From: an uncultured Novosphingobium sp.
Lineage (GTDB): Bacteria; Pseudomonadota; Alphaproteobacteria; Sphingomonadales; Sphingomonadaceae
Assembly (NCBI GenBank): GCA_946886075.1
Contig: CAMPHR010000044.1
Location: 1 to 21,431 of the forward strand
Length of the DNA: 21,431 nucleotides
Direction: 5' to 3'
Shown here: positions 7,966-14,112 of the stretch, one piece after another
Layout of the letters: each line of letters begins with the position of its first letter
Position numbering within the stretch: position 1 is the first letter of the stretch
Position numbers and translations under genes: made by a program
The notes under the pieces: model-generated
What the model was told of the DNA's origin: nothing
What the model saw: only the letters and a program-made list of their open reading frames with translations
Databases searched by the model: none

Positions 7966-8410
7966 GCACGACCGCGTCGATTTCAACCACCGCGCCGAGC
8001 GGAAGCACAGGCACGCCAACGGCGCTGCGAGCATGCTTGCCCGCGTCCCCGAACACCTCGACCATCAATTCCGACGCGCCGTTCGCCACCTTCGGCTGGT
8101 CGGTGAAGCCCGGCGCGCTGCTGATGAAGGCGCCCAGCTTCACAATCCGCTCGACGCGATCCAGACTGCCGAGCGCGGCCTTTATCTGGGCGATGAGGTT
8201 GAGACCGCAGGCGCGCGCTGCCTTGACGCCATAATCAAGATCGCGATCTTCACCGAGGCGGCCAGTCATCAACTGCCCTTCGGACAGCGAAATCTGCCCG
8301 GAAATGTGGAGGAGGCCGTTGGCTTCCACGGCAGCGACATAGGCTGCGACCGGTGCCGCAGCTTCGGGCAGGGTAATGCCGAGTTCGGCAAGGCGGGCTT
8401 CAACGCTCAT
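7946..8410 (-). CDS. RidA family protein (enamine/imine deaminase-like)
   Basis: A 154-residue RidA/YjgF-family protein, distinct from the YoaB-like copy at 365-715. The N-terminal extension MSVEARLAELGITLPEAAAP is typical of the longer bacterial branch, followed by LLHISGQISL. The C-terminal block HARSAVGVPVLPLGAVVEIDAVV contains the expected ligand-binding Arg and the conserved Glu of VEI. Expected role: cytosolic hydrolysis of reactive enamines/imines, or an uncharacterised related reaction. ATG 8410 has GGAG 6 bases upstream and overlaps the HAD gene stop by 11 bases. It is the third gene of the five-gene operon. Confidence 0.92.
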   Translation of the reverse strand: MSVEARLAELGITLPEAAAPVAAYVAAVEANGLLHISGQISLSEGQLMTGRLGEDRDLDYGVKAARACGLNLIAQIKAALGSLDRVERIVKLGAFISSAPGFTDQPKVANGASELMVEVFGDAGKHARSAVGVPVLPLGAVVEIDAVVLVRPAA

Positions 8411-9062
8411 TATGGGCTCCATCTGGGTTATGGGAAGGTGAAGGCGCAGGCCCTTCGGCCAGCCGGGCTGCGATCCAGGCTTCCGCCTCCGCCCAGCTGT
8501 CGATGCGGGCATGGGCGTGGGACGCAGCGTCGATATCGGGCGCAATTTCCGGTTCGCCGACCATATGCAATCGCCAGACGCCCGGGGCATGCTCGGCCAC
8601 GGATTGATGATGTTCAGCCAGATCGTCGATGAACAGCGCCGCTGATGGCTGCCGGTCCGCGACGATCGCGGTCAGAGGGGCGCCCTTGGGCCCGTGGTTC
8701 CAGTGCACCGGGAAACTTAATCCATGGGCGGCCAACTGCTCCACCCGCTGCTGATGATGCCGCTCCCCGATGTTGGTGAGCACCACGATATCGGCAATGC
8801 GCGACAGCCTGCCTATCGCATCGACGGCCCCGGCAATCGGCATCTGGCGGTGCATCTCGGTATCGAAGAAGCCGACCAGCAGCTGCCAGACAAGCTCGCG
8901 CTCCAGCGGGATGCCGCTGTCCTTGTGGCGTAGCGCTTCGGCGAAACCACGTTCGCGCATGTCGAAATGCACATCATGATGTTCGTCCAGCCATTCGCGA
9001 AAGGGGACGACCATGTGCAGCAGCACCTCGTCGCAATCGGTGATGATGAGGGGACGGCTCAA
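8400..9062 (-). CDS. HAD superfamily hydrolase
   Basis: A 220-residue haloacid dehalogenase-like hydrolase. Motif I is ITDCDEVL (nucleophile D9, general acid D11), motif II is VVLTN (T96), a motif III lysine is plausible at K126, and motif IV is FIDDLAEH (D146, D147). This supports a Mg2+-dependent phosphatase, but motif I has DxDEV rather than DxDGT, so its substrate class is unclear. The start is a TTG at 9062 that shares bases with the TGA of the upstream DUF3572 gene and has GGAG 8 bases before it, which favours this unusual start codon. The C-terminus overlaps the RidA start. Confidence 0.85.
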   Translation of the reverse strand: MSRPLIITDCDEVLLHMVVPFREWLDEHHDVHFDMRERGFAEALRHKDSGIPLERELVWQLLVGFFDTEMHRQMPIAGAVDAIGRLSRIADIVVLTNIGERHHQQRVEQLAAHGLSFPVHWNHGPKGAPLTAIVADRQPSAALFIDDLAEHHQSVAEHAPGVWRLHMVGEPEIAPDIDAASHAHARIDSWAEAEAWIAARLAEGPAPSPSHNPDGAHNER

Positions 9063-9355
9063 CGTCCAAGCTCCCGCCGCGCGCCGATCAGCCCTTCAGC
9101 CGTCGTATCCAGCGCGTCGGCACAGGCGATCAGGTCCGGCTCATGATCAGCGAGAAAGTCGAGTACCGCCTGCAACACCGTCTGGTCATCCACTCCCGCC
9201 CGCAGCGCGCTGGCATCGAGCCCGGTGAGCGCAAGCAGCCGGTCCGCCCGCTGTTCGTCGCTGAGCGTCCAGGCCAGCGCCATCAGGGCGAGCGTCATGG
9301 CGTCCTCGTTATCGGCTGGGCCAAGTCGCTTGCTATCGGGGCTATCGGAACGCAT
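9059..9355 (-). CDS. DUF3572 family protein
   Basis: A small 98-residue protein matching the alphaproteobacterial DUF3572 family in pattern: ALMALAWTLSDEQRADRLLALTGLD, then QTVLQAVLDFLADHEPDLIACADAL. It is predicted to be all-helical and cytosolic, with no known function. ATG 9355 gives the family's usual length. It has only a weak GAGA-type ribosome site. It is the first gene of the five-gene minus-strand operon: its stop overlaps the TTG start of the HAD gene, so translation is probably coupled. It is divergent from the divK-like gene with 72 bases between them. An upstream extension of the frame is antisense to divK and was rejected. Confidence 0.8.
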   Translation of the reverse strand: MRSDSPDSKRLGPADNEDAMTLALMALAWTLSDEQRADRLLALTGLDASALRAGVDDQTVLQAVLDFLADHEPDLIACADALDTTAEGLIGARRELGR

Positions 9356-9427
9356 GATTGATTCTCGGCAAGGGGCAGTTGTATCAGCGCGCTTTTCGAA
9401 TGCGCATTCATTTAACGCGGGTGACTG

Positions 9428-9790
9428 GTGGCAAAGCGCGTGCTCGTTGTCGAGGACAACGAACTCAATCTCAAACTTTTTTGCGACCTGCTGCGCGCCC
9501 ATGGTCATGAAGTGTTGCCACTGCGTGACGGCCGCGATGTGGTGGCGCAGGCGCTGGAGTTCCGACCGGACCTTGTCATCACCGACATCCACCTGCCCCA
9601 TGTCAGTGGCCTTGATCTCATCGTATCGCTGAAACGCGATCCGCGGCTTGCTTCCGTCCCGATCATGGCGGTGACCGCCTATGCGGGGAAGGGCGATGAG
9701 GACCGGCTCCGCGCTGCAGGGGCGCAAGCCTATGTCTCCAAGCCGATCTCGGTTCTGCGCTTTATCGAGCAGGTGAATGCCCTGCTGTAA
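9428..9790 (+). CDS. divK: Single-domain response regulator DivK
   Basis: A 120-residue receiver domain with no output domain. The acidic pocket is E9-D10, the phospho-acceptor is D53 in PDLVITDIHLP, and the conserved T83 and K105 follow. The sequence is close to Caulobacter DivK (VEDNELN near the start, PDL-x4-DI-x-LP, VTA-x-A-x-KGDE, SKPIS), which relays polarity and cell-cycle signals between DivJ/PleC kinases and DivL/CckA. In Caulobacter divK is often followed by pleD; here it is followed by a phosphatase gene instead. The start is GTG 9428, with only a weak ribosome site. Confidence 0.93.
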   Translation: MAKRVLVVEDNELNLKLFCDLLRAHGHEVLPLRDGRDVVAQALEFRPDLVITDIHLPHVSGLDLIVSLKRDPRLASVPIMAVTAYAGKGDEDRLRAAGAQAYVSKPISVLRFIEQVNALL

Positions 9791-9803
9791 CGCTCGGCCA
9801 TGA

Positions 9804-9843
9804 TCGTCACTGGACTGTCATGGGTTTTTCATGCCCCTGTCCC
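9804..9843 (+). promoter_or_regulatory. Putative Pho box array upstream of phoX-like gene
   Basis: Seven-base units repeat every 11 bases: TCGTCAC (9804), CTGTCAT (9815), TTTTCAT (9826) and CTGTCCC (9837), separated by 4-base spacers. This matches the PhoB-binding design of CTGTCAT-type repeats with 11-bp spacing. It ends 94 bases before a PhoX-type phosphatase gene, exactly the kind of gene PhoB controls. A weak -10-like TACATG follows at 9861. The outer units match the consensus only partly. Confidence 0.65.
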
Positions 9844-9937
9844 TGAAGTGAAGCGCTGATTACATGCGCGCCTGCCAAGCCCCCGGATCAAGGACGCGGC
9901 ATCCCGCCGACCGTCCGATCTGGAACAGGGTAAAATC

Positions 9938-11809
9938 ATGTCTCACCTCACCGATGAGGCGCGTGCGCCGTCTCGCGCTTTAGAGCCCAGAATCGAATCG
10001 GGCGACAACTGCCTGGAAGCGATCGTCGCTGCCAATCCGGGCCGCCGCTCCGTGCTGAAGAACGGCCTGCTGGGCCTGTCCATCCTGCCCATGCTCGGCG
10101 CTCTCGCGGCCTGCGGTGACGATGACGATGATTCCGCGTCACCCAGCCCGACGCCCAGCCCCACGCCCACCCCTGCGCCCGCGCCCAGCTACGCCATTGC
10201 CTTTGCGCCGGTCGCCGCAAACCAGAATGACACCGTCACGGTTCCTGCCGGTTATTCCGTCGAGGTGCTGTTGAAGGCGGGCGATTCCGTTGAGGCTGGC
10301 ACGCCCTACTCCGGCAGCTTCCCCACGCCTGCCGACGCCGAAAAATGGGCTGGCGGCAACCATGACGGCATGGAATATTTCTCGCTGTCGGGCACCGATG
10401 CCAATGTTGGCGGACTGCTCGCCATCAACCATGAGCTGCCCGACTATAACATCCTCTTCTCAGGCAGCTACAACGCCGCCACGGCGACCGCAGACCAGAA
10501 GGCACTCGCGCTGTCGGGCGTCGGCATTTCGGTGGTGGAAGTCGCCAAGGGCAGCGACGGCAAATGGGCGGTGAAGGCCGGATCGAAGTTCAACAAGCGC
10601 TACAGCGGCAACAGCAACTATCGTGCAGGCGGTCCCGCCGCTGGCCAGCTGTCCGGAACGATCAAGGGCATGCTGAACAACTGCTCGTCAGGCCGCACAC
10701 CCTGGGGCACCTATCTGACTTGCGAAGAAAGCACGGACAATTATCTCGATCCGTCGCAGCCTGAGCAAAATTACGGCTGGGTGGTCGAAATCGACCCCTA
10801 TCAGGAACTTGCCGAGCCGACGAAGCGCACCGCCATGGGCCGGTTCGACCATGAAAATGTTGCGCACATGACCGACAGCAACAACCGCGTTGCCTTCTAC
10901 ATGGGTGATGACGGCACGCCGGGTTGCATCTACAAGTTCGTGCCCAATCGCGCGTTCAACGCGTCGAACCGCGCTGCCAATACCGACCTGCTGGATTACG
11001 GCACGCTCTATGTCGCGCGCTTCAACGCCGATGGCACAGGGGAATGGCGTGCGTTGGTCCACCAGCAGAACGGCCTGGTGCCGGGCGCTGTCGATCCGGG
11101 CAATGTCAGCCAGAGCACCACGCCGCCCACGCCTGTCACCGTTAATTTCAACAGCCAAGCCGATGTGTTGATCAGCACCAAGGCCGCAGCGCGCGTCGCA
11201 GGCGGCACCGTGATGGACCGCCCGGAATGGCTTACCGTCGCGCCTGACAACAGCGCAATCTATTGCACGCTCACCAACAATAGCGGTCGTCAGGTCACCG
11301 ACGCGGCCAACCCGCGCACGCGCAACCTTCATGGTCACATCATCAAGTTCAAGGAAAAGGACAATTCGCCGCTGGCGACGACCTTCACCTGGGAAATCTT
11401 CCTGCTGGCCGGCGATCCCAAGCTGTCGGCTGGCGGCGCGAACCTGGTGGGCGACATCAAGGGCGATACCTTCTCCAGCCCGGATGGCATCCGTATCGAT
11501 CCGCAAGGCCGCCTGTGGGTGCAGACCGATCACAGCGTTCCGGGTAATTCTGGCGTGACCGGCACGACCATCGACCAGGCTTTCGGCCACAATGCGATGT
11601 TCTATGTCGATCAGACCAGCAAGCAGTCGAAGCGCTTCCTGGTTGGACCGGTCGGATGCGAGATCACCGGCATCGCCTATACGCCGGACCTCAAGACTTT
11701 CTTCGTCAACATCCAGCACCCGACCGGCAACTGGCCAGTCGCGGGTCAGCAGCCGCGCTCATCGACCATCGTCATCACGCGCACGGACGGTCAGCCGGTC
11801 GGTAACTGA
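9938..11809 (+). CDS. PhoX family phosphatase (DUF839), Tat-exported putative lipoprotein
   Basis: A 623-residue protein of the PhoX/DUF839 family, Ca2+- and iron-dependent alkaline phosphatases that release phosphate from organic esters outside the cytoplasm. The twin-arginine signal is GRRSVLK (R36-R37), followed by a hydrophobic stretch and LAAC (C59), which reads as a lipobox. Next comes an Asp run (61-65) and a Ser/Pro/Thr-rich linker to about residue 83. Family-like blocks in the enzyme part include GGNHDGMEYFSL, LLAINHELPD, TPWGTYLTCEES and DGIRIDPQGRLWVQTD. The HELP and CEES segments match family metal-binding regions. ATG 9938 has only a weak ribosome site. The upstream Pho-box array supports phosphate-starvation control. 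Substrate specificity is not tested. Confidence 0.88.
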   Translation: MSHLTDEARAPSRALEPRIESGDNCLEAIVAANPGRRSVLKNGLLGLSILPMLGALAACGDDDDDSASPSPTPSPTPTPAPAPSYAIAFAPVAANQNDTVTVPAGYSVEVLLKAGDSVEAGTPYSGSFPTPADAEKWAGGNHDGMEYFSLSGTDANVGGLLAINHELPDYNILFSGSYNAATATADQKALALSGVGISVVEVAKGSDGKWAVKAGSKFNKRYSGNSNYRAGGPAAGQLSGTIKGMLNNCSSGRTPWGTYLTCEESTDNYLDPSQPEQNYGWVVEIDPYQELAEPTKRTAMGRFDHENVAHMTDSNNRVAFYMGDDGTPGCIYKFVPNRAFNASNRAANTDLLDYGTLYVARFNADGTGEWRALVHQQNGLVPGAVDPGNVSQSTTPPTPVTVNFNSQADVLISTKAAARVAGGTVMDRPEWLTVAPDNSAIYCTLTNNSGRQVTDAANPRTRNLHGHIIKFKEKDNSPLATTFTWEIFLLAGDPKLSAGGANLVGDIKGDTFSSPDGIRIDPQGRLWVQTDHSVPGNSGVTGTTIDQAFGHNAMFYVDQTSKQSKRFLVGPVGCEITGIAYTPDLKTFFVNIQHPTGNWPVAGQQPRSSTIVITRTDGQPVGN

Positions 11810-11821
11810 TCAGTGAAAGCG

Positions 11822-11854
11822 GGAAGGGGGAGGAACGTGTTCATTCCCCCTTCC
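11822..11854. terminator. Terminator-like hairpin after phoX-like gene
   Basis: GGAAGGGGGA (11822-11831) pairs perfectly with TCCCCCTTCC (11845-11854), with a smaller GAAC/GTTC stem inside. It starts 12 bases after the phosphatase stop. The following T-tract is poor, so it may act together with the next hairpin. Confidence 0.6.
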
Positions 11855-11872
11855 TGCGTTTCGAGCTGGCGA

Positions 11873-11902
11873 GGGGGGGGGGGCGGAAGTCTCCCCCTTT
11901 TT
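11873..11902 (+). terminator. G-tract terminator with poly-T tail
   Basis: A run of 11 G (11873-11883) can pair through five of its bases with CCCCC (11893-11897), which is followed at once by TTTTT (11898-11902). This has the shape of an intrinsic terminator on the plus strand, second in line after the phosphatase gene. The G run is long enough for length errors in replication or sequencing. Confidence 0.6.
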
Positions 11903-12071
11903 GTGGATATTCAGTCCCTCTTCATCCCAGCGAAGTGGGGATCTTTGGGAAATGACGGTGGTCCTGAGATGCCAGCATTCGCGTGACGCAGATGGAGGCG
12001 TCCTTGCCTCCAAGGAGCCAGGCGTTTGTCCAACTCCAACCTCTACGCAACAGGTCGCAACGAACAAGGAA
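11903..12071. other. Gene-free stretch with a repeat-like dyad
   Basis: No gene is supported here on either strand; open frames are short and lack ribosome sites. ATCCC (11924-11928) and GGGAT (11938-11942) form a small stem, followed by GGGAAATGACGG. This resembles dispersed intergenic repeats common in sphingomonad genomes, but membership of a repeat family cannot be shown from one copy. The remainder shows no clear promoter or RNA gene. Confidence 0.4.
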
Positions 12072-12098
12072 AGGCCCGCTCCCACAAGGGGCGGGCCT
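12072..12098 (-). terminator. Terminator downstream of rpmG
   Basis: AGGCCCGC (12072-12079) and GCGGGCCT (12091-12098) are a perfect inverted repeat. Read on the minus strand it lies about 50 bases after the rpmG stop and is followed by TTTCCTTG, as expected of a terminator. A 16-base perfect palindrome (12124-12139) lies between the rpmG stop and this hairpin and may form an additional stem. Confidence 0.75.
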
Positions 12099-12145
12099 CT
12101 TCATTCAGCCGTCAACTGATCGAGGCGGGCGCGCCCGCCGTCAGA

Positions 12146-12313
12146 TCACTTGATCTTGGCTTCCTTGAACTCGACATGCTTGCGCACGACCGGGTCATAT
12201 TTGCGGAAGCTCAGCTTCTCGGTCTTCGTGCGCGGATTCTTCTTCGTAACGTAGAAGAAGCCGGTGTCAGCCGAGCTGACGAGGCGAATCTTGACAGTTG
12301 CTGGCTTGGCCAT
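12146..12313 (-). CDS. rpmG: 50S ribosomal protein L33
   Basis: A 55-residue basic protein with the L33 signature: [20 protein letters not shown], then [26 protein letters not shown] and EFKEAKIK at the end. Length and sequence are typical of proteobacterial L33. The zinc-binding cysteines of the C+ form are absent, so this is a C- (zinc-independent) version. ATG 12313 is set by conservation, with AGGA about 8 bases upstream. It is monocistronic: a terminator lies downstream and a hairpin lies 39 bases upstream of its start. It is part of the large ribosomal subunit near the E site. Confidence 0.97.
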   Translation of the reverse strand: MAKPATVKIRLVSSADTGFFYVTKKNPRTKTEKLSFRKYDPVVRKHVEFKEAKIK

Positions 12314-12352
12314 GGCCCTGGTTCCTGGTCGTGTATATCGTGAAAAAGAGAA

Positions 12353-12372
12353 GCGGCCCCGTGAAGGGCCGC
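12353..12372 (-). promoter_or_regulatory. Hairpin with T-rich tail in the rpmG leader region
   Basis: GCGGCCC (12353-12359) and GGGCCGC (12366-12372) form a perfect 7-bp stem with a 6-base loop. On the minus strand the stem is followed by TTCTCTTTTTC and then, 39 bases on, the rpmG ATG. No minus-strand gene lies just upstream to need a terminator. It may therefore be a leader attenuator or a promoter-proximal element of rpmG. A possible -10-like TATACA follows within the leader. Confidence 0.45.
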
Positions 12373-12511
12373 CCCGTTTCAGCAGCCGCCCATGAGGGAG
12401 ATTCGGGATAATGTCAAGACGCGCGTGGCAGTCGGCCGGGCTGCGTGATAGACTTTACGCGGCCTTAACGGGTTCCGATGCATCTTGTCATCGGAGCAAC
12501 AGGATAGGGGG

Positions 12512-12850
12512 ATGCTTCCCATGCGACATGATCCGATGCTGGCCATTCTTGCCGACATGCTACGCCGCGTCGATGGCCTTGCGGGGCAGCGAAGCCAGGT
12601 GAGCCTGTTGCGAATGAGCGATGAAGTCGACCAGATCCGCCATGTCGCCCGCGCTTATCATATCGACAGTGTGGAAGGGCTTGCCGACACGCTGCAATCT
12701 GCCTTGTCGCTGCAGGGCACGGGCCCGGTGATATTATCCTATCTCGACCTGATGCGCGACGCGATCGCCACGGAAATAGCCGATGCGCAGTTGCTGCCCG
12801 TTGCGATCGTGACGCAACCAGCGGCGTCCGCACCGGCACTGTCCCTCTAA
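12512..12850 (+). CDS. Conserved-looking small hypothetical protein
   Basis: I do not recognise a family. The predicted product has 112 residues, is mostly helical and cytosolic (MLAILADMLRRVDGLAGQRSQVSLLRMSDEVDQIRHVAR, then two more helices), and ends in a Val/Ala/Pro-rich tail. It has no signal peptide, membrane helix, cysteine motif or catalytic pattern. ATG 12512 is preferred because AGGA lies 7-8 bases upstream; a second ATG at 12521 and a TTG at 12485 are alternatives. The GDT1-family gene starts only 15 bases after its stop, so the two are probably co-transcribed. The frame has ordinary high-GC codon use, which supports a real gene. Confidence 0.6.
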   Translation: MLPMRHDPMLAILADMLRRVDGLAGQRSQVSLLRMSDEVDQIRHVARAYHIDSVEGLADTLQSALSLQGTGPVILSYLDLMRDAIATEIADAQLLPVAIVTQPAASAPALSL

Positions 12851-12865
12851 AGACTGCCGCAGCTG

Positions 12866-13432
12866 ATGGATGCATTGCTGACTGCGCTGCTTGGATGCTT
12901 CCTGGCTGAAATAGGTGACAAGAATCAGCTGCTGGTATTGGCGCTGGCGACCCGTTTCCGACAGGAAGGGGCGATTATCGCCGGCATTGCGCTCGCCGCC
13001 GCCGCCAATGCCGCTATTGCCGCGGTCGCAAGCGCGTTCCTGTCACCCATGCTGGGGTCGGACGCCCGCCTGCTGTTCCTGGCGCTGGCCGTGCTTTTCC
13101 TGGGCATAGGCTTGCTCTGGCGCGTGAAGTCGCCGGACCCGCTTGCCGACTGGCCAACAGGTCCTTTCCTCACCACTGTCTTGGGACTCTTCATCCTTGG
13201 CCTCGGCGACGGTTCTCAATTCCTGGTTTTGGGAATAGCGGTCCGCACGGCGGAGCCGGTCCTGGCAGGGATCGGCGGAATGCTTGGCGTCACAGCTGCG
13301 CTTGTCCCCGTCGTCCTGCTGCGCGAACGGATTCTGCATGCAGGCGCGGTCAGGGCGACCCGCCTGACGGTCGCAATGCTGATGCTGATCATCGCGCTGA
13401 TCCTTATCGTCACCGCGTTGCAACTCGCCTGA
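12866..13432 (+). CDS. GDT1/TMEM165 (UPF0016) family membrane protein
   Basis: A 188-residue integral membrane protein of the UPF0016 family. Studied members (MneA, Gdt1, TMEM165) move Mn2+ or Ca2+ across membranes. The family has two inverted halves, each with a E-x-G-D-K-[TS] motif. The first half has E15-I-G-D18-K19-N-Q close to consensus. The second half reads G112-L-G-D115-G116-S-Q: the Asp is kept but the Glu and Lys are lost. About six hydrophobic helices are visible, with a hydrophilic loop near residues 86-100. ATG 12866 has a weak ribosome site, 15 bases after the preceding gene. A bulged hairpin follows the stop. Substrate is inferred only from the family. Confidence 0.83.
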   Translation: MDALLTALLGCFLAEIGDKNQLLVLALATRFRQEGAIIAGIALAAAANAAIAAVASAFLSPMLGSDARLLFLALAVLFLGIGLLWRVKSPDPLADWPTGPFLTTVLGLFILGLGDGSQFLVLGIAVRTAEPVLAGIGGMLGVTAALVPVVLLRERILHAGAVRATRLTVAMLMLIIALILIVTALQLA

Positions 13433-13436
13433 TTGC

Positions 13437-13468
13437 TCAGCACTGATCGATTGAGTGGATCAGTCTGA
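13437..13468 (+). terminator. Hairpin after GDT1-family gene
   Basis: TCAG plus ACTGATC (13437-13448, with one bulged C at 13441) pairs with GATCAGT plus CTGA (13458-13468), giving 11 base pairs around a 9-base loop. It begins 5 bases after the stop. No T-tract follows, so it may be a Rho-independent-like hairpin or an operator for dps downstream. Confidence 0.5.
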
Positions 13469-13566
13469 CCGAGGATTTCCCCAGGCAATTCCCGCCTTGT
13501 CATGGCACCTTATCGCCATCAGATCATTATACCCGCGAAATCATTTCACTGAGCCAGGAGCAAGAC

Positions 13567-14058
13567 ATGACCGCCCCCGACCTCAAGACTCCCACCGACC
13601 TTCGCAGCAACGCCACCAAGTCCGTGGCCGAAGCACTCAACGGCGTGCTTGCCGACAGCTATGCGCTCTACTTCAAGACCAAGAATTTCCACTGGCACGT
13701 CTCGGGTCCGCATTTCCGCGATTATCACTTGATGTTCGATGAGCAGGCGGCACAGATCCTGGCCGTCACCGATGCGATTGCCGAACGCGTGCGCAAGACG
13801 GGGAACACGACGCTCCGTTCGATCGGTGACATTGCCCGCCATCAGTCGATCACTGACAATGATGCCGAATATGTAAACCCGGCTGACATGCTGAATGAGT
13901 TGCGCGAGGACAATCTGCGCCTCGTCGAATCGCTCCGCGCCGCCAAGGCTGCCGCTACCGAAGCGGGCGACAATGCGACTGAAGGCATTGTGGATGACTG
14001 GACCGATCAGGCCGAAGAGCGCGCCTGGTTCCTGTTCGAGGCAGGCCGGAACGGCTGA
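13567..14058 (+). CDS. dps: Dps family DNA-binding ferritin-like protein
   Basis: A 163-residue protein of the Dps family. Dps forms dodecameric cages that oxidise and store iron with H2O2 and protect DNA in starvation and oxidative stress. The ferroxidase-region motif is KTKNFHWHVSGPHF (H42-W43) followed by H54 and D58-E59 in DYHLMFDEQ. The C-terminal helix has the expected WTDQAEERAWFLFE pattern. The N-terminus is short with a few lysines and an arginine. ATG 13567 has AGGAG 6 bases upstream. A 134-base gap with a bulged dyad separates it from the GDT1-family gene, and a strong hairpin follows. Both neighbours relate to metal handling, though this link is inference. Confidence 0.93.
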   Translation: MTAPDLKTPTDLRSNATKSVAEALNGVLADSYALYFKTKNFHWHVSGPHFRDYHLMFDEQAAQILAVTDAIAERVRKTGNTTLRSIGDIARHQSITDNDAEYVNPADMLNELREDNLRLVESLRAAKAAATEAGDNATEGIVDDWTDQAEERAWFLFEAGRNG

Positions 14059-14069
14059 TCGCATGATCG

Positions 14070-14100
14070 CGGAGGCGCGGGCAATGTCGCCGCGCCTCCG
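14070..14100. terminator. Strong hairpin between dps and gre-like gene
   Basis: CGGAGGCGCGG (14070-14080) and CCGCGCCTCCG (14090-14100) form a perfect 11-bp stem with a 9-base loop, between two convergent genes. There is no T-tract on the plus strand, so it is best read as a bidirectional or Rho-assisted terminator. Confidence 0.65.
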
Positions 14101-14112
14101 AAAACGCCATGA

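Noticed and set aside
9353..9366. GANTC (CcrM methylation) sites near divK, pgeF and the Sel1 gene as a cell-cycle signal.
   Set aside because: Single GANTC sites are common by chance in 21 kb, and no clustering was evident. No paired CtrA box was seen.
9356..9727. A long N-terminal extension of the DUF3572 protein.
   Set aside because: The extension is antisense to divK and lacks family similarity. The ATG at 9355 gives the normal family length.
10688..11719. A 343-codon minus-strand frame opposite the phosphatase gene.
   Set aside because: It is antisense to a well-supported PhoX-type enzyme with no recognisable domain, so it is a GC-driven artefact.
12124..12139. A 16-base perfect palindrome as a protein-binding site.
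   Set aside because: It sits just after the rpmG stop and before its terminator, so an RNA hairpin in the 3' untranslated region is the simpler reading.
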